Shown: positions 37,490-47,731, counted from the stretch's first letter. The stretch: DNA of 64,000 nt from Thermococcus eurythermalis (GCF_000769655.1 NZ_CP008887.1:1178001-1242000); one strand, 5' to 3'. Translations and numbers: made by a program. The notes: generated from the letters alone by a model not told the origin.

Positions 37490-39051
37490 GGCCCTATGAA
37501 GAAGCCCTCAAAAGGCTCGCAGATGTCAAGGGCTTTATGCCCGAGAGGAGGCCCCTCCTTGAGGAGGCGTTTAGCTTTTTGACCTCCTCCCCAAAGCCGT
37601 TTCTCATTCTGAACGCTCCCACGGGTTACGGCAAAACCCTCCTCAGCTACGCCCTCGCGCTTCACTCCCTAAATGATGCCTCTCTCTTTGACAGGGTCAT
37701 CCACGTCCTCCCCATGAGGTCAATTATTGAGGACGTTCAGAGAACGGCCGAGGAGGCCTTCGGTTTTTCAAGGACGAAGATGATGGGGTCGAGCGGCGAG
37801 TTCATGCACCTCTTTCCCCTGAACATCACAACCGCCGACACGTTCACGTGGGACTTACTGAAGCTCAACACAAAGAGAAGGCACCTCGTGAAGGCGGGAA
37901 GGGAGTTCGGCTACGACTACCTCACCCAGGCTTCGATTTTAACGTCTCTCGTTGTCTTTGATGAGGCCCACTTTCTGCTGGAAGATGAATCCATGGCGAC
38001 GGCATTCAGCTCGGTTGTTGAGTTTCTGACCTCTCAGGGAGTTCCAATCGTCGTGATGACCGCCACTCTTTCCAGTGGCCACGTTGAGTTCTTTGAAAAG
38101 CATGCGAGAAAAAACGGCTACGAGTTTGAAGTGCTCAAACCCGATGAAAACGACCCCTTCATAAGGAGGGAACTCCAGAAGGACATCTCGATGACGTTTG
38201 GTAATGGCAACCCGCTTGAGTTCGTTGAACCCGGGAAGAGGAACGCCGTCATAGTTAACACCGTTGAAAGGGCGGTTGAGCTGTACAATCGGGCCTTAGA
38301 TGAGGATACTGGGTTCGGGAAGGACCGAATAGTCCTGATTCATGGCAGAATGAAGCCAAGCCACAAACAGGCCCTCATTGACCGCCTCAGAAGGCTCAAA
38401 AATGAAGAGTTTCTCCTGATTGGAACTCAAGCGGTTGAGGCCGGCGTTGATTTTTCGAGCGATGTAATGGTTACCGACAGGGCACCCATCAACTCCCTCC
38501 TCCAGCGCCTTGGAAGGCTCGCCAGGCATGCCCGGGACAGTGAGGGCCAGGTGGTTATCATGGAAGACGCACCTACCGGACCGTATCCTTCCGAAAAGGT
38601 TGAACTCACCGTTAACCTTCTGAAGGAGGAGGGGATTCACCCCAGGGTTCCCCAGACCTATGAGCGGATAGTGAACGAAGTTCATGGCTCAAGTCTTGTG
38701 TCCGTTACAAAGCTAATCAACAAGTCGTTGAGCGGAAAACTCGTCAAGTTCATGGCTGAACCCTCCAAAAGAGCACCCCAAGTTCTTGGAGAAATCGAGA
38801 GGCTTATCCAGCAGGGAATCCCGATTATGAGAGGTTTTCTTATTCCGCTTTCCGTTGAAGGTGAGGTCGTGCTCATAAGCCCGAGGAAGCTCCTTGACCT
38901 TTACTCAAAGGGCCTCGTCGAGCTGAAAGATATTAAATTTGAGCTACGCGGAATCAGCGATGCCTACCGCGTTGCAAAGAGTTTAGCGCTTGGTGAAGAT
39001 GTTGAGGTTATCTACGTTGGGGATTACGACCGGGAGCGTGGTATACCATGA
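37486..39051 (+). CDS. cas3': Cas3' helicase (type I-A)
   Basis: A 521-residue SF2 helicase without an HD domain. Motifs are NAPTGYGKT (K50), the DEAH box at residues 159-162 (VVFDEAHFLL), VVMTATLS and GTQAVEAGVDFSSDVMVTDRAPINSLLQRLGRLARH. The start is GTG 37486, four bases before the cas8a2 stop and behind GGAGGTG. It works with the separate Cas3'' nuclease, as is typical of I-A. Confidence 0.92.
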   Translation: MRPYEEALKRLADVKGFMPERRPLLEEAFSFLTSSPKPFLILNAPTGYGKTLLSYALALHSLNDASLFDRVIHVLPMRSIIEDVQRTAEEAFGFSRTKMMGSSGEFMHLFPLNITTADTFTWDLLKLNTKRRHLVKAGREFGYDYLTQASILTSLVVFDEAHFLLEDESMATAFSSVVEFLTSQGVPIVVMTATLSSGHVEFFEKHARKNGYEFEVLKPDENDPFIRRELQKDISMTFGNGNPLEFVEPGKRNAVIVNTVERAVELYNRALDEDTGFGKDRIVLIHGRMKPSHKQALIDRLRRLKNEEFLLIGTQAVEAGVDFSSDVMVTDRAPINSLLQRLGRLARHARDSEGQVVIMEDAPTGPYPSEKVELTVNLLKEEGIHPRVPQTYERIVNEVHGSSLVSVTKLINKSLSGKLVKFMAEPSKRAPQVLGEIERLIQQGIPIMRGFLIPLSVEGEVVLISPRKLLDLYSKGLVELKDIKFELRGISDAYRVAKSLALGEDVEVIYVGDYDRERGIP

Positions 39052-39710
39052 GGCCTTGCGCTTACTTCAGCAACGGAAAGTGCATCGAAACGATGGAAGC
39101 CCACATACGGAGAGGTCTCGAGCTGATTGATTGCCTTTATCTCGCGAGGAACTACGGGGCCTTTCTCGGAAGGCTCCTTGAACTTAACCCCACTGCCGCA
39201 GGGGACCTGTTGAGAAAGGCGTACGTTCTACACGACGTTGGGAAGTGCCTTGAGATGTTTCAGAACAGGAGAGGGGGTTTCGGCTACCACGAGTTCTACT
39301 CATACCTTGTAGCGCGAAAAGTCTTGGCAGGCTTTGGAGAAGCCGGAGATATTGCTTCCGTCGCAATTCTACTCCATCACCACGACTGGATACGGAAAAC
39401 AATCGTCAAAAGACCTCCAAGTTTAAGACTGGCTGAAGAGTGCCCCGGACTAATACAGGCACTTTCAGGCCTCGAAGTTCCTGATAAAATACCCTGGAGT
39501 GAACCCGTTGAGGAATACTCCTGCGTCGAGAAAACTCTCAAGAGAAGCCTTCGGGCAGTTTATACCCTCCTTCTGCCGATTGTGGTGGCGGACAACTACG
39601 CCGCGGCGTGTAACAGGGGAGGGAAGGGGAGCACTCTTGGGAAGGAAATCCTGGAGACCCTGAAGGTGAGGGGGTGGGACCTTGCTGGTTGTCTTCCCGG
39701 TGGGCTTTGA
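39048..39710 (+). CDS. cas3'': Cas3'' HD nuclease (type I-A)
   Basis: A 220-residue HD-superfamily nuclease. The HD motif is H62-D63 in AYVLHDVGKCLE, followed by GYHEFYSYLVARK and the histidine cluster ILLHHHDW. It supplies the nuclease half of the split Cas3. ATGA overlap with cas3'. The start has an extra short cysteine-containing segment (CAYFSNGKC). Confidence 0.9.
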   Translation: MRPCAYFSNGKCIETMEAHIRRGLELIDCLYLARNYGAFLGRLLELNPTAAGDLLRKAYVLHDVGKCLEMFQNRRGGFGYHEFYSYLVARKVLAGFGEAGDIASVAILLHHHDWIRKTIVKRPPSLRLAEECPGLIQALSGLEVPDKIPWSEPVEEYSCVEKTLKRSLRAVYTLLLPIVVADNYAAACNRGGKGSTLGKEILETLKVRGWDLAGCLPGGL

Positions 39711-40359
39711 TGAGAAGTTCATACTCAGGGCGTTGATGAGAAAGAGAGAAGAGATAGACGGTCTCGGCAGGGGAGACAAACTCATTGCCGTTTTACCAAA
39801 GGGCTACAGAGAGGAACAAAGGACGGTGAATGCCCTGAAGGCAATAGAAAGCATAGTTGGGCCGATAGTAGGGGAGGAGAACATCATTCACTTGGAGGTT
39901 CCTTCAAATGGCGATGAGATGGTAGTCACAATAAAGCGAAGTGTGGAAGACAACATGACCAGAGACAGGGTTGTCCTTGCAGTTCTCTCGGGGGGAATGA
40001 GGCCCCTCGTTGTTGGGACTTTACTGGCACTCATGAGCCTAAAGAGCACGCGGGTCATCGTTGAGAGCGACTTCGAGAACCTCTCAGGCCACATCTCCCT
40101 TGAGCTTGGTTCGTTTCTGGCTCCCTACAGCAGGAGGTGGGCTATGATTTTGTGCGGTTTGATGAAGGGAAAGAGCGTTAGAGCAATAGCGGAGGAGCTT
40201 GGCGTCTCTCCAGCGACGATAAGCAACGAGTTGAAGAAGATGGCGGATTATTATTTAGTTAGGAGCGAACGTCCCGATGGTCGGGCCCCGAGGTATCAAA
40301 TCACGCGGGCGGGTAAGACGTACATTAAGCTGATGGGGGTCAGTTGCAATGAGACTTGA
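39682..40359 (+). CDS. csa3: Csa3 CARF-wHTH transcription regulator
   Basis: A 225-residue two-domain protein. The N-terminal CARF-like Rossmann domain begins LLVVFPVGFDEKFILRAL and contains LAVLSGGMRPLVVGTLLALMSL. The C-terminal winged helix has KSVRAIAEELGVSPATISNELKKM. Csa3 proteins regulate cas genes, probably in response to cyclic oligonucleotides. The start codon is TTG at 39682 behind GGGGGTGGG. The last codons and stop coincide with a degenerate CRISPR repeat (see 40343). Confidence 0.88.
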   Translation: MLVVFPVGFDEKFILRALMRKREEIDGLGRGDKLIAVLPKGYREEQRTVNALKAIESIVGPIVGEENIIHLEVPSNGDEMVVTIKRSVEDNMTRDRVVLAVLSGGMRPLVVGTLLALMSLKSTRVIVESDFENLSGHISLELGSFLAPYSRRWAMILCGLMKGKSVRAIAEELGVSPATISNELKKMADYYLVRSERPDGRAPRYQITRAGKTYIKLMGVSCNET

Positions 40360-40412
40360 ACTCCTGCTCCACTTTAAGGTTTGTTGCAATGAGACCTAAG
40401 GAAAATTGAAAG
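40343..40412 (+). repeat. two degenerate CRISPR repeats (array scar)
   Basis: GTTGCAATGAGACTTGAA at 40343-40360 matches the first part of the array repeat. A full-length 30-base variant lies at 40383-40412, starting GTTGCAATGAGACC and ending AATTGAAAG, with several internal changes. Only 40 bases separate their starts, against 66-68 in the main array. They look like remains of an array or its end. The first copy encodes the C-terminus of csa3. Confidence 0.8.
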
Positions 40413-40430
40413 GAAAGCGCAGGGAGCAAG

Positions 40431-40593
40431 ATGTTTAGAATAAAGCACGACGGCAAAACCGGGATACAAACAGGTCCGCGCTTGGGAGTTCCACTTTAGA
40501 ACGGGGGGCGATGAGGAGTTGCTCCGCGTTGCTTGGGACACTGGACTCGGAATGAGGAATGCTCACGGTTTTGGGATGATTGGGGTGGTCTGA
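40431..40593 (+). pseudogene. cas6 remnant (C-terminal fragment)
   Basis: From 40453 to the TGA at 40593 one frame encodes AKPGYKQVRAWEFHFRTGG and then EELLRVAWDTGLGMRNAHGFGMIGVV. This is the conserved end of Cas6, including the glycine-rich GxGxRNxxGFGM loop; compare [15 protein letters not shown] and [19 protein letters not shown] in the intact gene. Upstream, AGGGAG and ATG 40431 (MFRIK) may be the original cas6 start joined out of frame by an internal deletion. Too short to be active. Confidence 0.78.
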
Positions 40594-41283
40594 ATGAACC
40601 TCCCGGAAGAAATCAAATCCTTCAACGAGAGAATTAAGAACGCCATAAACGGCAACCACAGGCCCGAGAGAAGGATATGGGTAACCTCTCTAAGCTACTG
40701 CCTCAGGAAGACCGCCCTTGACATATACCTCAACGCGTACAGTCCCTCGCGTAGCTGGGAAGCCAGGATAGGCTCCGCCCTGCACGGCTGGCTGGCGGAG
40801 GTCGTTGGGAGCGCGGAGTTCGAAGTGCCGGTTGAATACGAACTGAAGGAGGGCTGGAAGCTCGTTGGGCGGGTTGATGCCGTTAAGGGCCCCTACGTTC
40901 TTGAGTTCAAGTTCAAGGGGTTTGAGGGCAACGGGGAAGGGATTCCGCGAAAAAATCACGACCTTGAGCACGCGGAGCCATCGCGGGAGTGGGTCGAGCA
41001 GATTAACGCCTACATGGGGATGCTCGGAAAGGAGAAGGGATACATCTACATCTTCGACAGGAACGGGCTCGACTTCCGGGTGTTTCCTGTCGAGTTTGAT
41101 GAGACTCTCTTCAGGAGGTTCCTGGGGAGGGCCAAAAGGGTTATTGAGGCCGTAGAGGAGCTGGAAAGCGGGAAGTTCCCAAGCTGGATATCGACGGTTG
41201 GGCGGAAAGGCTGGGTATGCAACCGCTGTCCCTATAAGCCGATTTGCGCCGAGATTGACAGGGAGGAGCTAAAGGTCAAATGA
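40594..41283 (+). CDS. cas4: second Cas4-family nuclease
   Basis: A 229-residue RecB/Cas4-family protein, distinct from the first Cas4. It has one cysteine in SLSYCLRKTALDIYL and the C-terminal CNRCPYKPIC for the iron-sulfur cluster. Nuclease core motifs include GRVDAVKGPYVLEFKFKG and EWVEQINAYMGML. It lies immediately after the cas6 remnant. Two Cas4 proteins setting different ends of the prespacer are known in P. furiosus; the same division is plausible here. Its end overlaps cas2 (opposite strand) by eight bases. Confidence 0.88.
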   Translation: MNLPEEIKSFNERIKNAINGNHRPERRIWVTSLSYCLRKTALDIYLNAYSPSRSWEARIGSALHGWLAEVVGSAEFEVPVEYELKEGWKLVGRVDAVKGPYVLEFKFKGFEGNGEGIPRKNHDLEHAEPSREWVEQINAYMGMLGKEKGYIYIFDRNGLDFRVFPVEFDETLFRRFLGRAKRVIEAVEELESGKFPSWISTVGRKGWVCNRCPYKPICAEIDREELKVK

Positions 41284-41533
41284 TGTTCTCCATCGGGTTC
41301 TTTTCCGTTCCAAGGACGTCGCGGAGGGGCTGTGAGCGAAGGCGGTAGATTACCACCGAATCTTCGCTTTCGTCTATTATCTCCTTCAGCCCTGCCTTGA
41401 TGCGCTCGTACTCTGCCCCCGTGACTTCTCCCTCGAAGACGCTGTTCTGGACCCAGTGGAGGTGCTGGCGGAGGAACTTCTTGACGTGGTTGACGCGCTT
41501 CACGTTCACATCATAGACCACGATGATGTACAT
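41276..41533 (-). CDS. cas2: Cas2 adaptation protein
   Basis: An 85-residue Cas2 with the ferredoxin-like start MYIIVVYDVNVKRVNHVKKFL, QNSVFEGEVTGAEY and SVVIYRLRSQP. The true start is ATG 41533; the frame continues upstream to 41587 but the family begins here. It is the only cas2 in the window, convergent with the second cas4 and separated from cas1. It points away from the array, leaving the leader between. Confidence 0.93.
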   Translation of the reverse strand: MYIIVVYDVNVKRVNHVKKFLRQHLHWVQNSVFEGEVTGAEYERIKAGLKEIIDESEDSVVIYRLRSQPLRDVLGTEKNPMENII

Positions 41534-42048
41534 GGAACCACCGTAAGGGTTAGGAAGTCCTGAATTTAACCTTTTCTGGCCTATCACGCTAAAAGTGCCT
41601 CAATTTCCAAAAAGGGCTGTTTGAGAGGAGGAAAAGTAAAAATCTCTTCTCGAATGCGGCAGGAAATCAATTTTTGTTGTTTCAAAATTATTACTTATTG
41701 TTATATGCTCTCGCTTGAACTGTAACGAATTTTCTTTGGGAATTAAAACAGAGCTCGTCAATCCCCTGAATAACGCCATAGCCTGTGGAAAATGATGTTA
41801 TTTTAGATTCGACCTTTTTAATCTTCGATTTTGGAGTTTAACAACATCACACGGGTTTGCATTTCTTAAACCGTTTCACCAGCATTACTGGGAAGAGTCC
41901 TTCCAACCACCATTTTGGAAATCTGGAGATTCACGACGACTCCGATTGGAGAATATCTGTGCATTCTTTCTTGAGGGGTTTCCAGAAAAGCTTAAATATA
42001 TAAGAACGTACAACTCCCTGTTGGGCGAACAGACAGAAAATCCGCCCT
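41534..42048 (+). promoter_or_regulatory. CRISPR leader
   Basis: About 515 bases of AT-rich, non-coding sequence between cas2 and the first repeat. A strong promoter-like element, GAAAAGCTTAAATATATAAG at about 41984-42003, would start a transcript near 42030, reading into the array. The far end of the array has the degenerate repeat, which also places the leader on this side. Confidence 0.75.
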
Positions 42049-45000
42049 GTTGCAATAAGACTCTAGGAGAATTGAAAGGACAACGAGGACATCTACGCCA
42101 TGCTCTCCTTCCACGGTTGCAATAAGACTCTAGGAGAATTGAAAGAGTATGCGCTCTGCGAGGGCCGGCGCGTGAAGCTCAGCGTTGCAATAAGACTCTA
42201 GGAGAATTGAAAGCCATCATGTTCTTCACTATGCTATATGTTTAAACACAGTTGCAATAAGACTCTAGGAGAATTGAAAGACAACAACAGTTGGTTCTTG
42301 CTCGGCATACTTGCGAAGTTGCAATAAGACTCTAGGAGAATTGAAAGATAGACAGACCTGTCGGGCCTTGCTGACATTACTACGTTGCAATAAGACTCTA
42401 GGAGAATTGAAAGCGAGATAAGGATGCTGGGTCCGACGACGGTCAAGCTCGTTGCAATAAGACTCTAGGAGAATTGAAAGCGATTCCACTACTCATAGGT
42501 TTCACCTCCTTGAACCTCGTTGCAATAAGACTCTAGGAGAATTGAAAGGGAAATTGTCCTGAGAAGGACGTTCAGGCTACCGGAGGTTGCAATAAGACTC
42601 TAGGAGAATTGAAAGAACTATGGGACGGGAAAGGCTTTAGGGACTTAGCCTTGTTGCAATAAGACTCTAGGAGAATTGAAAGTGTGTCTATTAATCTCAT
42701 TGGAACTTTGGCGGTGGTGTTGCAATAAGACTCTAGGAGAATTGAAAGCTATCGTTTCTTCGTCTGGCAAAACGGCGACCTTGGGGTTGCAATAAGACTC
42801 TAGGAGAATTGAAAGGGATAAGGCCGATAAGAATACCCCAGGCGGCCCACGTTGCAATAAGACTCTAGGAGAATTGAAAGTGTTCTGGTCGCGTTGTCGG
42901 AGCGCGTCGCGGTTGTGGTTGCAATAAGACTCTAGGAGAATTGAAAGAGGTCGAGCTCCTCCGGCGCCAGCTCGGGGGGTGACGTTGCAATAAGACTCTA
43001 GGAGAATTGAAAGTGTTCTTTTGAAGGCCAGGACTAGCAGGAGGTTCTACGTTGCAATAAGACTCTAGGAGAATTGAAAGAGTTCTGGAGAGACATCAAG
43101 ATAAGAAGAAAGGTCAAGGTTGCAATAAGACTCTAGGAGAATTGAAAGGCAAATCAACAAAATCAACGCCATCTTTTGCGTTCATGTTGCAATAAGACTC
43201 TAGGAGAATTGAAAGGAGGAGATACTGTGCAAATTCCTCCAGCTCGGGAGGGGTTGCAATAAGACTCTAGGAGAATTGAAAGTGAGCGGGCGAAGAACAG
43301 AGCACTGACGAGAGAAGTAGTTGCAATAAGACTCTAGGAGAATTGAAAGCGCGCTTCCTGAGCTTGACCTTGTACGCTTTAGGCGGTTGCAATAAGACTC
43401 TAGGAGAATTGAAAGAGGGGGTGGTAAACGTGCGAAGAAGAGGTAGGGGCTTGTTGCAATAAGACTCTAGGAGAATTGAAAGGATGAAAAAAAAGATATT
43501 ATAGCTGTCAGAGTGTGCGTTGCAATAAGACTCTAGGAGAATTGAAAGTGCAAATTGGAGGTATCTTGGATGGTACTATCATCCAGGTTGCAATAAGACT
43601 CTAGGAGAATTGAAAGACAGACGGAACAATTGTGTCTGGCCAAAACCCTATGGTTGCAATAAGACTCTAGGAGAATTGAAAGGAGGCACCCTGTCATTAC
43701 TCATCTTCGGATCCAGGCCAGTTGCAATAAGACTCTAGGAGAATTGAAAGTAGTCTAAGGTTCCTACTAAGTTGTCGTCTATGTAGGTTGCAATAAGACT
43801 CTAGGAGAATTGAAAGAATGTGGGGAGAGGGTGAAATCAGGTACACCGTTACGTTGCAATAAGACTCTAGGAGAATTGAAAGGGGCTATGTGGTGCAGGT
43901 CTCTGGTGGGATTAAACACGTTGCAATAAGACTCTAGGAGAATTGAAAGGCTGTGAATTCTGAAACAGTTACTGATTTATCCCCAGTTGCAATAAGACTC
44001 TAGGAGAATTGAAAGTTATCAATCAGCACAACATCAGAGGCCCTGGTAACATGTTGCAATAAGACTCTAGGAGAATTGAAAGGGGCAGCCCCAGCAGCCC
44101 CAATAAGCAACAGGTTGTTGTTGCAATAAGACTCTAGGAGAATTGAAAGCTCCAAATACTTGTTCACCAATATGTTTCTCCCCATGTTGCAATAAGACTC
44201 TAGGAGAATTGAAAGCGAAAAAATCAATGACGAACTGCACGGGGTCGGCCCGCGTTGCAATAAGACTCTAGGAGAATTGAAAGAGTAATAATCTCTGAGG
44301 TTTGTTTCCGACGTGCTCAGGTTGCAATAAGACTCTAGGAGAATTGAAAGCTCGTGTATTGGCTCCATCTTCGCCATCCAGACCTCGTTGCAATAAGACT
44401 CTAGGAGAATTGAAAGAAAGAAGATGGCGAAACTCTACCGGCAATACTACGAGTTGCAATAAGACTCTAGGAGAATTGAAAGACGCTGAGCGGGAGCTGA
44501 TACAGCAACTCATAGAGGGGTTGCAATAAGACTCTAGGAGAATTGAAAGTAAATCGTGCCGTCGTTCCCGTTGCCGCTCTTGTCCGTTGCAATAAGACTC
44601 TAGGAGAATTGAAAGCAACAGGCGCCGTTTACCTCTGATATCCTCACCCTCGACGTGTTGCAATAAGACTCTAGGAGAATTGAAAGCCGTGTGTTCTTCA
44701 CTATATATTATGCTCTTATCCTTGTTGCAATAAGACTCTAGGAGAATTGAAAGGATTAAGCGCCTCGATATCAGACCGACGACGATGCGGGTTGCAATAA
44801 GACTCTAGGAGAATTGAAAGACAATAATTGATTGTGAACCTTAATTAAAATACTAAAGTTGCAATAAGACTCTAGGAGAATTGAAAGGAACGTACTCAAC
44901 AATTGAATCCTCGTAGTCAGAAAGTTGCAATAAGACTCTAGGAGAATTGAAAGAAAGAAGGACGCCAAGAAGTGGGACGAGTTCGTCACGTTGCAATAAG

Positions 45001-46832
45001 ACTCTAGGAGAATTGAAAGAGTGGTTCGTCCGCCACACTTCATACGCCCGGAGCACGTTGCAATAAGACTCTAGGAGAATTGAAAGTGCGATGTCTTCAG
45101 TCAGGAATTCCTTATTAGTAATGTTGCAATAAGACTCTAGGAGAATTGAAAGGAACCTTCCTAGCCGCCCACCTCGTCCTGGCTTCTTCGTTGCAATAAG
45201 ACTCTAGGAGAATTGAAAGGAACGTGACTGCCGCATCCGCAAAGCTCCTGTCAAGGGTTGCAATAAGACTCTAGGAGAATTGAAAGTTGGGAAAACAAGA
45301 ATAAGAATGGACAAGCTAACTGGGTTGCAATAAGACTCTAGGAGAATTGAAAGACACGGATAACGACGTTCTTCATCTTCCTTCACCCCGGTTGCAATAA
45401 GACTCTAGGAGAATTGAAAGTGCAGAACAAGATAGACGACGCAAAGCAGCTCGAGACGTTGCAATAAGACTCTAGGAGAATTGAAAGAAAGTAGCAAATA
45501 CAATACTTATTTTTAAACATTAAGTGTTGCAATAAGACTCTAGGAGAATTGAAAGTTTGTTGTTAGCGTTGTGTTGCCGACCTTCAGAGACTTGTTGCAA
45601 TAAGACTCTAGGAGAATTGAAAGTCAAAGAGATTGATAAGACGCTTAGCGAAGTGCTCGGTGTTGCAATAAGACTCTAGGAGAATTGAAAGCCGGAGGTG
45701 GTGTTGAGATGGCGAAGATAAGAGCCCAGGTTGCAATAAGACTCTAGGAGAATTGAAAGACGAAGGTCTGGAGAATGAACCTCTGCTGTTCGGGGTGTTG
45801 CAATAAGACTCTAGGAGAATTGAAAGCGGTGGGGGCTGGGCCTAAACGTTCTCCAGCACTTTTGTTGCAATAAGACTCTAGGAGAATTGAAAGTGGCATT
45901 CCAGATGAGTTCGAGTGAGTTCCCATTTACTGTTGCAATAAGACTCTAGGAGAATTGAAAGAACTGGAAATACGTCCTTGCGGCTTTGATGAGAGATAGT
46001 TGCAATAAGACTCTAGGAGAATTGAAAGCGACTGTGGCGACGACAACAGCCGCAGGAGGGTCTACGTTGCAATAAGACTCTAGGAGAATTGAAAGAATTG
46101 TTTGACACTTGAAGTTTTTTAAGTAATAGAAAGTTGCAATAAGACTCTAGGAGAATTGAAAGGCTTCGGGCCGTCTCTGATCGCGTAGTCGTTGCTGAGT
46201 TGCAATAAGACTCTAGGAGAATTGAAAGAAAGTCTGCGAATACGCTCCGATATAAGCTGAGTTAGTTGCAATAAGACTCTAGGAGAATTGAAAGTTGGAT
46301 AGATGGTCAGGGCAGATTTTGTATAAGACGGTTGCAATAAGACTCTAGGAGAATTGAAAGCTGAGGCCGATAGAAGAGAGCACGCCCTCCGCAAGCCGGT
46401 TGCAATAAGACTCTAGGAGAATTGAAAGGAGAAAAATAGAGATAGAAGAATAACCAAAGGGGTAGGTTGCAATAAGACTCTAGGAGAATTGAAAGCGGAG
46501 ATTGTCATACACATACGGCAACGTCGGCGCAGTTGCAATAAGACTCTAGGAGAATTGAAAGCCGAGATGGACGTAAACCAGCTTCACCCGCGGTGCCTGG
46601 TTGCAATAAGACTCTAGGAGAATTGAAAGGCGTGGTGAGATACTGCAACGCGGTCATAATCTGAGAGTTGCAATAAGACTCTAGGAGAATTGAAAGCCTT
46701 CTCCGGCTTGAGTGGGCCGAGCGGGTCGCGGACTGTTGCAATAAGACTCTAGGAGAATTGAAAGGATTGAGGTTTTCCAGAACCTCGGCGAATTCGCTCG
46801 GTGTTGCAATAAGACTTGAAGAGAATCAAAAG
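42049..46832 (+). CRISPR. CRISPR array, about 71 intact 30-nt repeats plus one degenerate terminal repeat
   Basis: I count 71 copies of a 30-base repeat starting GTTGCAATAAGACT and ending GAATTGAAAG, from 42049 to 46764, spaced every 66-68 bases, so spacers are 36-38 bases. A 72nd copy at 46803-46832 is degenerate in its second half (starts GTTGCAATAAGACTTGAAG). The 3' part ATTGAAAG is the 8-base crRNA handle known for P. furiosus Cas6 products. Copies read as identical by eye. Leader and promoter are on the left. Confidence 0.97.
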
Positions 46833-46867
46833 CTCCGTGCCCTTTGAGCTAAGTTCTAAAATCTGGG

Positions 46868-46890
46868 CAGAGAGAAAAGGGCAAAAGCCC
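46868..46890 (-). terminator. probable terminator of acdB
   Basis: Immediately after the acdB stop, on the minus strand, GGGCTTTTGCCC forms a short perfect hairpin and is followed by TTTTCTCTCT. It is convergent to the end of the array. Confidence 0.5.
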
Positions 46891-47589
46891 TCAGAGAAGC
46901 ATCCTCGCGTCGACGGCGACAGCGCCGTCTTCGTAGGCGAAGATCGGGTTGATGTCGAGCTCCTTAATCTCCGGAAGCTCGAGGGCGAGCTCGCCGACCT
47001 TGACTATGATGTCCGCTAAGGCGTCTATGTCTACCGGCTTCTCACCGCGGGCTCCTGCTAAAATCGGGTAGGCCTTGATCTCCTTGATCATGTCGAGGGC
47101 CTCGTCCTTGGTTATCGGGGCAACGCGGAAGCTGACGTCCTTGAGGATTTCAACGAAGATACCACCGAGACCGAACATGATGGCAGGGCCGAACTGCGGG
47201 TCGCGGATCATACCGACGATGACCTCCTTGCCGAGCGGGAGCATCTTGTAGATTATGACACCCCAGAGGTCGGCGTCCGGCTTGTAGTTCTTGGCGTTCT
47301 CCATGATGGTCCTGAAGGCCTGCCTGGCCTCCTCATCGTTCTTGATGTTGACCTTAACGCCGCCGGCGTCGCTCTTGTGGATGATCTGCGGAGAAACAAT
47401 CTTCATAACGACCGGGTAGCCAATCTCCCTGGCGAACTGAACGGCCTCTTCCTCGTTTGTGGCGACCTTGAAGTCCGGAACCGGGACGCCGTAAAGCTTG
47501 AGTATCTCCTTCGCCTCAGGCTCGACGAGCGGCCTATTCTCGGCCTTGGCCTTCTCGATTATTTCCCTAGCCTTAGCAATCCTGTCCAT
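46891..47589 (-). CDS. acdB: acetyl-CoA synthetase (ADP-forming), beta subunit
   Basis: A 232-residue ATP-grasp subunit matching the beta chain of ACD from Pyrococcus, which makes ATP from acyl-CoA, ADP and phosphate at the end of sugar and peptide fermentation. Motifs include GYPVVMKIVSPQIIHKSDAGGVKV, MIRDPQFGPAIMFGLGGIFVEILKDVSFR and ELDINPIFAYEDG. ATG 47589 follows GAGGTGAT; an in-frame GTG at 47598 is less likely. The alpha subunit is not in the window. A minus-strand CCTTTTAACT box (about 47635-47645) is a candidate promoter. Confidence 0.93.
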   Translation of the reverse strand: MDRIAKAREIIEKAKAENRPLVEPEAKEILKLYGVPVPDFKVATNEEEAVQFAREIGYPVVMKIVSPQIIHKSDAGGVKVNIKNDEEARQAFRTIMENAKNYKPDADLWGVIIYKMLPLGKEVIVGMIRDPQFGPAIMFGLGGIFVEILKDVSFRVAPITKDEALDMIKEIKAYPILAGARGEKPVDIDALADIIVKVGELALELPEIKELDINPIFAYEDGAVAVDARMLL

Positions 47590-47731
47590 ACCAATCACCT
47601 CATCAGCTTGACAGTGTTCAATCCGACCGGGCAGTTAAAAGGGTTTCCATTTGCAAAGTTTTGGTTCAAATCCAGTTGAAGCGGTAGGAAGTTATAAATA
47701 GACCAAATAACAATAACAAGTGGTGAGCAAC

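Noticed and set aside
40431-40499. Short frame MFRIKHDGKTG as a small functional gene
   Set aside because: It ends after about 22 codons and the downstream Cas6 similarity is in another frame; a deleted cas6 explains it better.
42234-46741. Minus-strand open frames across the array with repeated peptides such as LSILLESYCN and FNSPRVLLQ
   Set aside because: They are translations of the CRISPR repeat in reverse; periodic peptides every 66-68 bases reflect the array, not proteins.
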